Positions 11,100-19,750 are shown, counted from the stretch's first letter. The stretch: DNA of 64,000 bases from an uncultured bacterium (GCA_903907905.1 CAIVPX010000052.1:120727-184726); one strand, 5' to 3'. Translations and numbers: made by a program. Notes: generated by a model not told the origin, from the sequence alone.

Positions 11100-12065
11100 A
11101 TGATGATTGCCCGCGCCCTCTGCCTGACCGCTTTGATGTTCGCCTGCACCGTCTCGGCGCAGCCCGCTGCCTGGCCCACCCAGCCCGTTCGCCTCATCGT
11201 CAGCCAGACCGCTGGCGGTAGCATCGATATCGCGGCGAGACTGCTGGCGCAGCGACTGGCGCAACCGCTCGGCGTCAACGTGCTGGTTGACAACCGCCCC
11301 GGCGCCAACGGCCTGATTGCTGGCGAAGCGGCCGCACGCGCAAGCGACGGCCACAGTTTCCTGATGACGTCGCCGAGCACGCTCACCATCAACCAGCATG
11401 TTTACCGCAAGCTTCCCTACGATGTTCAGCGTGATTTCGTCGCGGTCACCCAGACCACCTCCATCGTCTTTCTGCTGGTAGTCCCCGCCGCGAGCCCGTT
11501 TACGAATGTCAACGAGTTGCTGGCCGCTGCGCGCCTCAAGCCCGACGCGGTACGCTTTGCGTCGGCCGGCACTGGCAATCAGTCGCAGTTGGCGGCCGAA
11601 CTGCTGGCGGGCGCCGCAGGCGTACGCATGCTCCATGTGCCTTACAAAGGCGAGGCGCCCGCCATCACCGATCTGATCGGCGGCCAGGTCGACTTCATGT
11701 TCGGGACCATGCCGGCCCTGCTGCCACAGGTGCGGGCGGGCAAGCTTCGAGCCCTGCTGGTGGGCCAGCCTCAGCGGTCGGCTGCAGTTCCGGAGATTCC
11801 CGGTACCACCGAGGCCGGCCTGCCGTCGGTGGTCGTGACAGGCTGGACCGGAATTGTTGCGCCAGCCAACACGCCTGCGGCGGTGGTGCGTCGCCTGCAC
11901 GACGAAGTCGTTCGGCTGCTGGCCGTACCGGAAATCCGCGAGTCCCTCGCCAAGGGCGGCGCCGAGCCCGTCGGCAGTTCGCCCGAACAGTTCGCAGAGT
12001 TCATCCGGAGCGAAACGCTCAAGTGGGGTGAAGCCGTACGGCGGGCTGGCATTACGCCCGAATGA
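11100..12065 (+). CDS. Bug/TctC-family periplasmic solute receptor
   Basis: 321-residue secreted receptor. The signal peptide begins MMIARALCLTALMFAC and ends near VSAQP. Bug motifs: WPTQPVRLIVSQTAGGSID, LVDNRPGANGLIAGE, VPYKGEAPAITDLIGGQVDFMFG and the C-terminal ETLKWGEAVRRAG. The strand that usually reads IVPFxxGG reads IVSQTAGG here. It begins 15 nt after the MmgE/PrpD gene, and its stop overlaps the start of the next small membrane-protein gene (ATGA, 4 nt), so all three are probably co-translated. The ligand is unknown. Confidence 0.92.
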   Translation: MMIARALCLTALMFACTVSAQPAAWPTQPVRLIVSQTAGGSIDIAARLLAQRLAQPLGVNVLVDNRPGANGLIAGEAAARASDGHSFLMTSPSTLTINQHVYRKLPYDVQRDFVAVTQTTSIVFLLVVPAASPFTNVNELLAAARLKPDAVRFASAGTGNQSQLAAELLAGAAGVRMLHVPYKGEAPAITDLIGGQVDFMFGTMPALLPQVRAGKLRALLVGQPQRSAAVPEIPGTTEAGLPSVVVTGWTGIVAPANTPAAVVRRLHDEVVRLLAVPEIRESLAKGGAEPVGSSPEQFAEFIRSETLKWGEAVRRAGITPE

Positions 12066-12631
12066 GTCAGAGCGCACCACCGCCCGCGGCACCCGGAGGC
12101 CCGGGTCCGAGCGAGGTCGAAGCCAGGCGGGTGGCGGCCGAGCGCTTCATCGAGGCCAGCCAGGACGGCGCTGCCATCCGCGCTCTGGCCGAGATCCGGC
12201 GAGACCGCGCCGGCTACCTCGAGCGTCTCGGACGATTCGCCGCCCGGCAGCCGACGCTGCGGATTGCGTTCGGCGTGTGTTTAGGCCTGATCGCCGCCGA
12301 GGCGGTCGTCGCGGTGCTTCGAAGCGACACCCTGAGGCAGTTGCTCGTCGACCTGGACGCCCAGATTGAAAGGCTCGGTGGCCTGGATCGGCTGGCGACC
12401 AATGCAACCCTCCCCGACGACGGGCCCGCCAACTCCGGGCTGGAAGCCCGGTCGGCAATTGCCCGCGAGGCCACCGCGGACACACGCGCCACGACTGGCG
12501 CCTGCGACGACGAGATCACGGCGCTTGCCGATCACGATCACAATCCCGATTCGGACCTCGACCTCGACCTCGACCTCGACCTCGACCTCGACCTCGACCT
12601 CGACCTCGACCTCGACCTCGACGACGTTTGA
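12062..12631 (+). CDS. Hypothetical membrane protein with Leu-Asp repeat tail
   Basis: 189-residue protein that I do not recognise. The start ATG overlaps the stop of the Bug gene (ATGA). Residues about 1-55 are charged and helical, followed by one likely membrane helix (LRIAFGVCLGLIAAEAVVAVL, about residues 64-84). A linker comes next and then a very acidic C-terminus in which Asp-Leu is repeated about 11 times, encoded by a perfect GACCTC hexamer array. A copy change alters tail length by two residues per unit without a frameshift, since units are 6 nt. Role is unknown; the acidic tail could bind cations or basic partners. Confidence 0.6.
   Translation: MSQSAPPPAAPGGPGPSEVEARRVAAERFIEASQDGAAIRALAEIRRDRAGYLERLGRFAARQPTLRIAFGVCLGLIAAEAVVAVLRSDTLRQLLVDLDAQIERLGGLDRLATNATLPDDGPANSGLEARSAIAREATADTRATTGACDDEITALADHDHNPDSDLDLDLDLDLDLDLDLDLDLDLDDV
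12554..12619 (+). repeat. Tandem hexanucleotide repeat, 11 perfect copies of GACCTC
   Basis: Eleven uninterrupted GACCTC units lie in frame near the 3' end of the small membrane-protein gene and encode (Asp-Leu)n. Such perfect short tandem arrays are prone to polymerase slippage. It is not CRISPR-like because there are no spacers. Confidence 0.95.
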
Positions 12632-12820
12632 ACCGGCGCAGGCCGACCGGCCGGCGATCCCGCAAGGCAGGGAACACACCTGTCCACGCCGGCCCGCCCG
12701 TGACGGTCGTTACGCACGGTCGGTTAAAGACCGGCGTCGCCGGGTCGATTTCCCCAGAGCGCGTTTTGACGGCAGGCCCTCGTGCGGCCAAGCCGCGCAC
12801 CAAGGAAACCGCTCCGAACG

Positions 12821-14830
12821 ATGGCTCTTGTCCCCAGTTCAGCCGCCAGCGCATTGTCGCTGCAGCTCGCCCGCTCGGCCGCTATCAGCCGCAGCGTCAC
12901 GCGCGCTGCGACATCGGTCGCCATACCGAACGTAGCCACGGCGCTGGCCGGCTTCGCCCAGAATCCGGCGATGAAGGCAATCACCCTCAAGGATAGTGCC
13001 TCCAACTATCTGCAGAATTTCGAGGCGCTGAAGGCCATGGCCAACGCCGGGAAGATCGCGGGCATCCAGTTCCTGGATAAGGGAAAGCCCGGCATTCAAC
13101 TCAATGCGGATCATTTCTCGGGTCATTCTGCGACCGCCTTAGTGGCCAAATTGACAAGCGCAAGCGTCACGCTCAAGGACAGCGCGGCCAACATCCAGCG
13201 AAACTTTTCAGCCATTGCCCCCAGTTCCGCCCGGATCGCCAGCGTTACCCTGTCGGTCGCCGGCGACGGTTCCGTGACCGACACCAGCCGCCCGCTCATC
13301 ACGATTTCTGCGAGCCAGTACAAGACCGGTGCTGCCCTGCTCGCAAAGCTCAAGGACGCGAGCTTGGCCGTGAGCTTTTCGGGATCAAGGAACCAGTACC
13401 GGGCGGTCTACAACACCGACGGAAGTATCACCACGACCGACCTGAACAAGCGCGTGGACGAATCCAACAGCTTCAAGGGCGTGCGATTCCTGAAATTTTC
13501 GGACATGACGACCTTTGTGAGCAGCGGAGATACCAATGTCGATGCACTGCTCTCCCCCGGATCAACGACGTGGTGGTACGCGGGGGTGGGCGCCCAAAGC
13601 TCGGCCACCCCAATCAAGGCAGGCGTATACGAACTGGCGGCCGGAAGCGCCAGGACAACAATCAGCTACAGCTTCATGAGCGGCACCGCGCCCGCCGGGG
13701 CCAGCGTTGAGGATCGCACCGGCTTTACTGCGATGAACTCGACGCAAAAGCAGGCGGTACGCGATGCCTTCAGCTATCTGTCCTCGCTGATCAATGTGAG
13801 CTTCGTCGAGTCCGGCGCGAGCAATGGCAGCGCAGACATCAACTTCGCCATGAACTCTCAAAGCGGAAGCGCCGGCTATGCCAACCTGCCCAATGCCAGC
13901 GGCCCGCACAACAGCTTCGTGATGCTCAACAAGGACACCCCGACGAACAACAGCTTTGCCCAGGGCGGCTACGGCTGGCACACCCTGATTCACGAGATCG
14001 GGCATGCGATGGGCTTGAAGCACCCGGGTAACTACAATGCCGGCGGCGGCGGTACGGCGCCGCCCTACCTGTCCGCGACCATGGACTCAAATCGCAATAC
14101 GGTGATGTCGTATAAACCCATTGCCGACGGCGGTGTGGTGACAGAGACGGTGTCGGGCAGCATGGTGTCATCCAGCGCAAGCACCCTGAACCCGAGCACC
14201 TACATGCCCCTTGATATCGCGGCCTTGCAGTTTCTGTACGGTGCCAATACTTCGCCCTCGGGCGGCCTGGACAGCTTTCAGACACTGAGCTTCACCGACT
14301 CATGGAAGGGGTTCGAGACCATCTGGGCCCCGAACGGGGTTACGCTCAACGCCAGCACGACCAGCCGCTCAAACATCATCGACATGCGTGCGGGCGCGTT
14401 CAGTTCGATCGGCGCGCAGGCCAGCACCACAGCCGCGCTCGCAAACTTCAGCAACAAGGTTTACGCCGCCAAGTACAACACCTACCTCGGCTACAACAAC
14501 GTCGCACTGGCCTACGGCAGCCGATACAACGCGGTGACCGGCGGATCGGCGGCCGACATCATCTACGCGGGCACCACGAGTGCCTCAGTCAACGGCGGCG
14601 CCGGCAATGATGTGCTGTATCTGAATGGCGCAGCGACCGATTGGGACTTCGGGAATTTGAGTCGTGGCGTCGCCGGGCGCGACGGCAGTATGACGGTAAG
14701 TGGCAGCGCCACCCTGACTCACAAGACAATCAGCGGGCTTTCACTAAGCGTCTCGAACATTGAAAAGATCAAGTTCTACAACGCCGCCACCGCTGTTACG
14801 ACCCACAAGTCCACCGACCTGCTGGCTTGA
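12821..14830 (+). CDS. Serralysin-like secreted zinc metalloprotease (M10 family)
   Basis: 669-residue predicted extracellular protease. The catalytic domain has the metzincin motif HEIGHAMGLKHPGNY (zinc ligands His391, His395, His401, catalytic Glu392) and a Met-turn at NTVMSYKP (Met429). The N-terminal ~185 residues are not a normal propeptide. They carry two related modules with LKDSA-type repeats (about residues 53-116 and 117-183). The C-terminus has one clear RTX-like calcium-binding stretch (NGGAGNDVLYL, about 591-601) and no Sec signal peptide, suggesting type I secretion. Start chosen at ATG 12821; GTG 12782 is possible. No ABC/HlyD/TolC type I exporter or protease inhibitor gene adjoins it. 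Confidence 0.85.
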   Translation: MALVPSSAASALSLQLARSAAISRSVTRAATSVAIPNVATALAGFAQNPAMKAITLKDSASNYLQNFEALKAMANAGKIAGIQFLDKGKPGIQLNADHFSGHSATALVAKLTSASVTLKDSAANIQRNFSAIAPSSARIASVTLSVAGDGSVTDTSRPLITISASQYKTGAALLAKLKDASLAVSFSGSRNQYRAVYNTDGSITTTDLNKRVDESNSFKGVRFLKFSDMTTFVSSGDTNVDALLSPGSTTWWYAGVGAQSSATPIKAGVYELAAGSARTTISYSFMSGTAPAGASVEDRTGFTAMNSTQKQAVRDAFSYLSSLINVSFVESGASNGSADINFAMNSQSGSAGYANLPNASGPHNSFVMLNKDTPTNNSFAQGGYGWHTLIHEIGHAMGLKHPGNYNAGGGGTAPPYLSATMDSNRNTVMSYKPIADGGVVTETVSGSMVSSSASTLNPSTYMPLDIAALQFLYGANTSPSGGLDSFQTLSFTDSWKGFETIWAPNGVTLNASTTSRSNIIDMRAGAFSSIGAQASTTAALANFSNKVYAAKYNTYLGYNNVALAYGSRYNAVTGGSAADIIYAGTTSASVNGGAGNDVLYLNGAATDWDFGNLSRGVAGRDGSMTVSGSATLTHKTISGLSLSVSNIEKIKFYNAATAVTTHKSTDLLA

Positions 14831-14840
14831 GGTTGCTTAA

Positions 14841-15530
14841 TCAGGCCTCTTGCATCCCGTACCGCTGCTTCAAAGGTGCAAACTCGGGCGACGCCATGAA
14901 GGCCAGCACGCTGCGGGCCTCATCGGGCCGCATCGACCGGCTGGCCACACCACCAGAGAAGGTTGTCAGAACCTGAACGGCTGCCGGCAAGAGCCCGAGG
15001 ATCTCGATGCCAGCCAGGGGCAGCAGCTCACTGAGTTGCTGAAACCCAAGCGCTACCTGCCCCTCGGCCACGAGCTGACCCACGGGGATCCCCGGCCGCG
15101 CCTGCACGATCCGGTCGCGAACTTGATGCAGAATCCCCCAGCGCTCGAATACCTTGATGAGATGCTGACCACTCGGGCCGGTGGAATAGCCCACGGTCGG
15201 CGCAGCCAGTACCGCAGCCTTGAGGGCAGCCTCCGTGTCAATCGACGGTCGAGTCGCGCCCGCACGCACCGCTACCGCCACCCCTGATCGCACAAGATCG
15301 AGCCGGCTCCCCGCCAGCAGATGTCCTTCGGAGGTCAATTGATCGATCACCGGGGACGCCAACACCACAACGTCAAACCGTTCGCCGGCCTGGACCCGTT
15401 GGGCGGCATCGACCCCGCCGACCGCCTCCAGGTCAACGCGCAGACCGGTTGAACGTTGGTATGCCCCGCAGAGCTCGCCCAACGGCAGGCGTGTCGCCAT
15501 GGATGAGAGCAACTTGAGGCTTTCCGACAT
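14841..15530 (-). CDS. ModA-like extracellular-type solute-binding protein without signal peptide
   Basis: 229-residue protein with the type II periplasmic-binding fold of molybdate/tungstate-binding (ModA/SBP_bac_11) proteins: LKLLSSMATRLPLGELCGAYQ, GERFDVVVLASPVIDQL, VGYSTGPSGQHLIKVFERWGI and VALGFQQLSELLP. It begins directly with the first strand and has no leader peptide, so it may act in the cytoplasm or be exported another way. No ModB/ModC permease or ATPase lies near. It converges with the serralysin gene (10 nt) and diverges from the CaiB gene. Homologues of this leaderless type are common in Burkholderiales; their role is unclear. Confidence 0.75.
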   Translation of the reverse strand: MSESLKLLSSMATRLPLGELCGAYQRSTGLRVDLEAVGGVDAAQRVQAGERFDVVVLASPVIDQLTSEGHLLAGSRLDLVRSGVAVAVRAGATRPSIDTEAALKAAVLAAPTVGYSTGPSGQHLIKVFERWGILHQVRDRIVQARPGIPVGQLVAEGQVALGFQQLSELLPLAGIEILGLLPAAVQVLTTFSGGVASRSMRPDEARSVLAFMASPEFAPLKQRYGMQEA

Positions 15531-15699
15531 CGGACTCTCCTGAACAATGTTTCACAGCGCCCGCACCGCGGCGCAAGTGCGCGTTGAAAGACAGCGCCGC
15601 GAGATTATCAGCCTGAGGTCGGGACCGAAACACGAACCCCGCCTTGACCGCCTGTCAGCCTACAATCTGCCCTGAGTCGCCTACCCACGGAATTCGCCC
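15531..15699. promoter_or_regulatory. Divergent promoter region
   Basis: 169 nt between the ModA-like gene and the CoA-transferase gene; it must hold promoters for both. No confident -35/-10 pair or operator was seen. Confidence 0.35.
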
Positions 15700-16806
15700 A
15701 TGAAGCTACAAGGTCTTCAAGTCATCGACCTGTCCTCCTTTCTTCCCGGCCCCTACCTGACCCTGGCCATGGCCGACCATGGCGCCGAGGTCATCAAGAT
15801 CGAAATGCCCGGCGAGGGCGACCCCGCCCGAGTCATCGGCCTCAAGGATGGTGAACACACGGTGCTGTTTCGCAACGTCAACCGCGGCAAGAAAAGCATC
15901 GCACTCGACCTCAAGTCCGACACAGACCGGGAAGCGCTGCTGTCACTGTGCGACAAGGCCGATGTTTTCGTCGAGTCGTTCAGGCCCGGCGTGATGAAGC
16001 GCCTGGGCCTGGACTACGAAACGATCAGTGCCCGCAACCCGGGGATCGTCTACTGCTCGATCTCGGCCTTCGGTCAGGACAGCCGCTACCGCGATCGCCC
16101 TGCCCATGACCTGGCCACCGAGGCCATGGCCGGCGCCTCGAGCATCACCGCCGGCGAAGATGGCAAACCCGCCATCCCCGGGGTACCGATCGCCGACATC
16201 ATCGGAGGGCTTCATGGCCTCGCGGGCGTGCTCATGGCTTTGCTGCGGCGGCAGCAAACGGGCCGGGGGGATTTCATCGACATCTCCATGCTCGACTCGG
16301 TGATATCGGCTTGCGCCAACGTGGTCGGGCCGACCTTTGCGGAGAACCGGCAGCCCGTGAATGAGCATGAACGCACCACGGGCGGATCGGCCTTCTATCG
16401 CTTTTACGAGTGCAAAGACGGCGGACGTCTGGCGCTGGCGGGTCAGGAGCCCAAGTTCGTCCGAGCCCTGCTCGGCCACCTGGGCCGTGACGACCTCATC
16501 GCAACGGTGCTGCGCGGCCCGGGCGCCCATCAGCAACCGGTGAAAGCGTATCTGGCGGACGTCTTTCGTACGCGCACCCTGCAGGAGTGGGAGCCCGTGC
16601 TCGACGAGCTCGATCTCTGCTGGGGCCCGGTTCGCACGCTACCCGAGGCCTTTGCCGACCCGAACCTGACCGAGCGGAAGATGTTGCTGCGTGACGAGGC
16701 AGGGCGGCCGCATATTGGCTCGCCGATTCACTTTCGCAATGAGCCCGCCGAGATTACGCTGCAAGCCCCCGCGCTGTCGGCGCACAAGACCGATTTGCTT
16801 GCTTGA
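15700..16806 (+). CDS. CaiB/BaiF family CoA-transferase (class III)
   Basis: 368-residue cytoplasmic enzyme expected to move CoA between carboxylic acids, activating a substrate for catabolism. Family features: LQVIDLSSFLPGPYLTL at the N-terminus, GAEVIKIEMPGEGD, FRNVNRGKKSIALDLK, FVESFRPGVMKRLGLDYE and CSISAFGQDSRYRDRPAHD. Asp137 is in the place of the catalytic aspartate that forms the acyl anhydride. Length is slightly shorter than the ~400 usual for this family. A 2-hydroxyacid dehydrogenase gene begins 26 nt downstream on the same strand, so the two are likely an operon. The acid substrate is unknown. Confidence 0.9.
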   Translation: MKLQGLQVIDLSSFLPGPYLTLAMADHGAEVIKIEMPGEGDPARVIGLKDGEHTVLFRNVNRGKKSIALDLKSDTDREALLSLCDKADVFVESFRPGVMKRLGLDYETISARNPGIVYCSISAFGQDSRYRDRPAHDLATEAMAGASSITAGEDGKPAIPGVPIADIIGGLHGLAGVLMALLRRQQTGRGDFIDISMLDSVISACANVVGPTFAENRQPVNEHERTTGGSAFYRFYECKDGGRLALAGQEPKFVRALLGHLGRDDLIATVLRGPGAHQQPVKAYLADVFRTRTLQEWEPVLDELDLCWGPVRTLPEAFADPNLTERKMLLRDEAGRPHIGSPIHFRNEPAEITLQAPALSAHKTDLLA

Positions 16807-16832
16807 ACCGCCTCACCAGGATTCCGAACGCC

Positions 16833-17807
16833 ATGCTCCGTACTGCCATTCTTGACGATTACCAGAACGTCGCCCTGAAAATGGCCGACTGGCGCCCCCT
16901 CGAGGGCAAGGCCCGTCTGACGGCGTTTCACGACCATATCGACGACCGCGATGAAGACCGCCTGGTCGAACGGCTGTCACCCTTTGAATGCATCGTCGTG
17001 ATGCGGGAGCGTACGGCGCTGAGGCGCAGCGTACTGCAGCGACTGCCTGCCTTGCGCCTGATCGTGACCACTGGCGCGGTCAATGCCTCGATCGACATGC
17101 AGGCCGCAGCAGAGATCGGCATCCGCGTCTGCGGCACCCGTAGCATCCCTCACGCGACCTCCGAGCTCACCTGGGCGCTGATCCTCGCCCTGGTCAGGCG
17201 GATCCCCCAGGAGAGCGCGGCCATGCGCGCCGGTCAATGGCAGACCGGGGTGGGAGGCAAGCTCCTCGGCGACACCTTGGCCATTCTCGGCCCGGGCCGC
17301 ATCGGCGCGCGGGTCGCCCAGATCGGCAAGGCCTTCGGCATGAAGGTGATCGGGTGGAGCCAGAACCTGACGCCCGAGCGCGCCGAGTCGATTGGCGTCG
17401 AGCTGGTCAGCAAGGCACAACTGTTCGAGCGCGCCGACGTCCTCACGATTCACCTCGCACTCAGCGACCGCACGCGCGGCATCGTCAGTACGGCAGAATT
17501 CGCCCGCATGAAGCCGAGCGCCTATCTTGTGAATACAGCCCGGGGGCCGATCATTGACGAAGCCGCCCTGGTGGAGGCGCTACGCGACGGACGTATTGCG
17601 GGCGCGGCCATCGATGTCTTCGAACATGAGCCACTGCCCATGGACCACCCGCTCAGGACGCTGGAGCGGGTGCTGCTGACGCCCCACATCGGCTATGTAA
17701 CTGAGGAAACCTATCGAGCCTATTTTCCCGATGTGGTCGAGGATATCTGCAGCTGGCTCGAGGGTGGGGCGGTCCGTCCGCTCAACGAGCCGGCCCAGGC
17801 GCGATGA
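16833..17807 (+). CDS. D-2-hydroxyacid dehydrogenase (NAD-binding)
   Basis: 324-residue cytoplasmic oxidoreductase reducing 2-keto acids or oxidising D-2-hydroxyacids. It has the Rossmann motif GPGRIGARVAQIGKAFGMKV, the NTARGPIIDEAALVEAL segment with the substrate-binding Arg, FEHEPLP, and TPHIGYVTEETY with the catalytic His. A TTG at 16803 would give a longer protein overlapping the CoA-transferase stop, but the ATG at 16833 begins the family-like MLRTAILDDYQNVAL. The N-terminus resembles the subgroup of D-2-hydroxyacid dehydrogenases found next to CaiB and Bug genes in betaproteobacteria. Substrate is not evident. Confidence 0.88.
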   Translation: MLRTAILDDYQNVALKMADWRPLEGKARLTAFHDHIDDRDEDRLVERLSPFECIVVMRERTALRRSVLQRLPALRLIVTTGAVNASIDMQAAAEIGIRVCGTRSIPHATSELTWALILALVRRIPQESAAMRAGQWQTGVGGKLLGDTLAILGPGRIGARVAQIGKAFGMKVIGWSQNLTPERAESIGVELVSKAQLFERADVLTIHLALSDRTRGIVSTAEFARMKPSAYLVNTARGPIIDEAALVEALRDGRIAGAAIDVFEHEPLPMDHPLRTLERVLLTPHIGYVTEETYRAYFPDVVEDICSWLEGGAVRPLNEPAQAR

Positions 17808-17827
17808 GCGGTACGCGCGAGCAACGC

Positions 17828-18601
17828 TCAGCGGCCAGTCCAGCGGGGCTTGCGCTTTTCACGGAAAGCCAGTTGCCCCTCTGCCGAATCTTCGGTCGCA
17901 GCCAGTAGACCGATCTGCCCTTCCATGAAGTGCAGGGATTCCTCGAAAGACATCGCCTCGATCGCATAGGTGGCGTACTTGCCCCGGCGCAAGGCCGTTG
18001 GCGAGCGATCGACCAGCCGGCTCACCAATTCATTGACCGCTTCGTCGAGCTGCTCCTTCGGGACTACCGTGTTGACCAGGCCGAGCTCCCTGGCCTCGTG
18101 TGCCTTGATGGGATCGCCCGTCAGGCAGAGCTGCATCAGATGGCGGCGCGGGACGAGGTGCTGGAGCACGCTCAGCACCTGCATCGGGTACACGCCCACT
18201 TTGACCTCCGGCAGGCCGAACAGGGCGTGATCGGCCGCAATCGCCAGGTCGCAGATGGCCAAGAGACCCATGCCACCCGCCATACAGGTGCCATTGATTC
18301 GCCCGATGATGGGCACGTTGGTGCTGCGCGCCAGGCGATACATCTCGGGCATCGGCAAGCGCGGCTCGGAATAGTCGAACTGAAAGGACTTGCCGGTGCC
18401 AAGGTCTGCCCCCGCGCAAAAAGCCTGATCGCCGACGGCGGTCAACACGATGGCGCGAAGCGAGGCATCGCCTCTTGAGCGCCGAAACTGCTCGAGCAGG
18501 CCCTCGACCAGAGCCGGGCTGATCGAGTTACGCTTTTCGGGCCGATTGATGGTCAGGGTGAGCACCCCACCAACCTGATTGATCAGCAGATCGTCTGACA
18601 T
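17828..18601 (-). CDS. Enoyl-CoA hydratase/isomerase family protein
   Basis: 257-residue crotonase-fold protein. Landmarks are LTINRPEKRNSISPALVEGL, the first oxyanion segment FCAGADLGTG (about residues 61-70), and GRINGTCMAGGMGLLAICDLAIAAD with the second oxyanion glycines. Glu132 in GLPEVKVGVYP corresponds to the second catalytic Glu of hydratases, but the first (Glu144 of rat enzyme) is replaced by Gly112. This points to an isomerase, hydrolase or other crotonase reaction rather than classic hydration. Start ATG 18601 has GGGAG 9 nt upstream; the frame extends much further but without family likeness. It is divergent from a Bug gene and convergent with the hydroxyacid dehydrogenase. Confidence 0.88.
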   Translation of the reverse strand: MSDDLLINQVGGVLTLTINRPEKRNSISPALVEGLLEQFRRSRGDASLRAIVLTAVGDQAFCAGADLGTGKSFQFDYSEPRLPMPEMYRLARSTNVPIIGRINGTCMAGGMGLLAICDLAIAADHALFGLPEVKVGVYPMQVLSVLQHLVPRRHLMQLCLTGDPIKAHEARELGLVNTVVPKEQLDEAVNELVSRLVDRSPTALRRGKYATYAIEAMSFEESLHFMEGQIGLLAATEDSAEGQLAFREKRKPRWTGR

Positions 18602-18760
18602 GGCTTTGTTCTCCCAGGAATGGGCACAAAGTATACGCAGCGAGCGCAAGGGCAAGATGCGCTGGTGCGCGAGCCCCGGAACGCGACGCGCTCGGGCCGT
18701 CGGGTTAACATCGCAGAATACCGATATGCTCAAAATCTTTGCTAGGTCAGGAGACAGCCA

Positions 18761-19750
18761 ATGATCAAGAATCGCCCCCGACAGGCGCGACGCGCGGCGG
18801 TCCAATCCTTTCTGGGCTTCACCGCACTTGCCGCTCTGCCCTGGTCGGCCGATGCCCAGTCCGACCGGATCACCCGCTTCATTTTGCCGAACGCCACCGG
18901 CTCGGGCGTCGACAACATTACCCGCAGCGCCCAACCCGCGCTGACTCGTGCCCTGGGCACCTCGGTGGTTGTCGAGAACCAGCCCGGCGCGGGCGGTATC
19001 GTCGGACTCCAGGCCTTGGCAAGAACGCCCCCCGACGGCTATACGCTGAGCATCGTCTCCAACAACGTGGTGATCTTTCCAAGCGTGTACTCGAAGCTGC
19101 CCTTCGATGTCCTGAATGACTTCGTGCCGATTACCGTCATCGGATTCACCCCCATCGTGGTGGTCATCAACCCAAAGGTGCCTGTCTCGAACGCCACCGA
19201 GCTCGTGAACTGGCTCAAGTCCCGAAACGGTGAGGCCACCGTTGCCTCGGCTGGTGCCGGTACCATCATTCACCTGGCCAACGAGATGTTTCTCAATGAG
19301 TCGGGAACCCGCGCCCGCCATGTGCCCTACAAGGGCGTGGGTCCCATGCTGACTGACCTCATCGGCGGCCATGTCGACTTCGGCACGGCCGCGCTTCCCA
19401 GCGTGCAGGCGCACCTGCGCAACGGCAATCTCAAGGCGGTCGGCATTGCCACGGCCGAGCGGGTCAGCGCTGCGGGCGACCTGCCTACCTTCGTCGAGCA
19501 GGGCTTACCCGGCTATGTGGTCGAGGCCTGGTTCGGGGTGATGGGTCCCAAGGGCATGCCCGATAGCGAAATCGCCAGAGTTCAGAAGGCCTTCGCCAGC
19601 GCCTTTTCCGAGCCCGACCTGCTCGCCGCCATGGCCAAGGGCGGCAACGTGATCAAGGTTCAAAGCACCGAGTACGCACGACAGTACTTCCGTGCCGAGA
19701 CCCGCAAGTACGCCGATCTGGTTCAGCGCGCGGGCATCGAGAAACAATAG
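18761..19750 (+). CDS. Bug/TctC-family periplasmic solute receptor
   Basis: 329-residue secreted receptor. The leader (MIKNRPRQARRAAVQSFLGF...SADAQS) has a twin arginine before a hydrophobic stretch and may use the Tat or Sec route. Family features are FILPNATGSGVD, VVENQPGAGGIVGLQ, PDGYTLSIVSNN, VPYKGVGPMLTDLIGGHVDFG and VEQGLPGYVVEAWFG. AGGAGA sits about 9 nt before the ATG. It is divergent from the crotonase-family gene and convergent with the acrylyl-CoA reductase-like gene. No membrane partner is adjacent. The ligand is possibly the acid handled by the flanking CoA enzymes (inference). Confidence 0.92.
   Translation: MIKNRPRQARRAAVQSFLGFTALAALPWSADAQSDRITRFILPNATGSGVDNITRSAQPALTRALGTSVVVENQPGAGGIVGLQALARTPPDGYTLSIVSNNVVIFPSVYSKLPFDVLNDFVPITVIGFTPIVVVINPKVPVSNATELVNWLKSRNGEATVASAGAGTIIHLANEMFLNESGTRARHVPYKGVGPMLTDLIGGHVDFGTAALPSVQAHLRNGNLKAVGIATAERVSAAGDLPTFVEQGLPGYVVEAWFGVMGPKGMPDSEIARVQKAFASAFSEPDLLAAMAKGGNVIKVQSTEYARQYFRAETRKYADLVQRAGIEKQ

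Noticed and set aside
12554..12619. Possible CRISPR array at the tandem repeat
   Set aside because: Units are 6 nt and directly adjacent with no spacers; no cas genes in the window.
12281..12679. Frame with (Val-Glu)n on the minus strand across the hexamer array
   Set aside because: It is the complement of the (Asp-Leu)n coding repeat; the plus-strand frame is supported by the overlapping start and a membrane helix.
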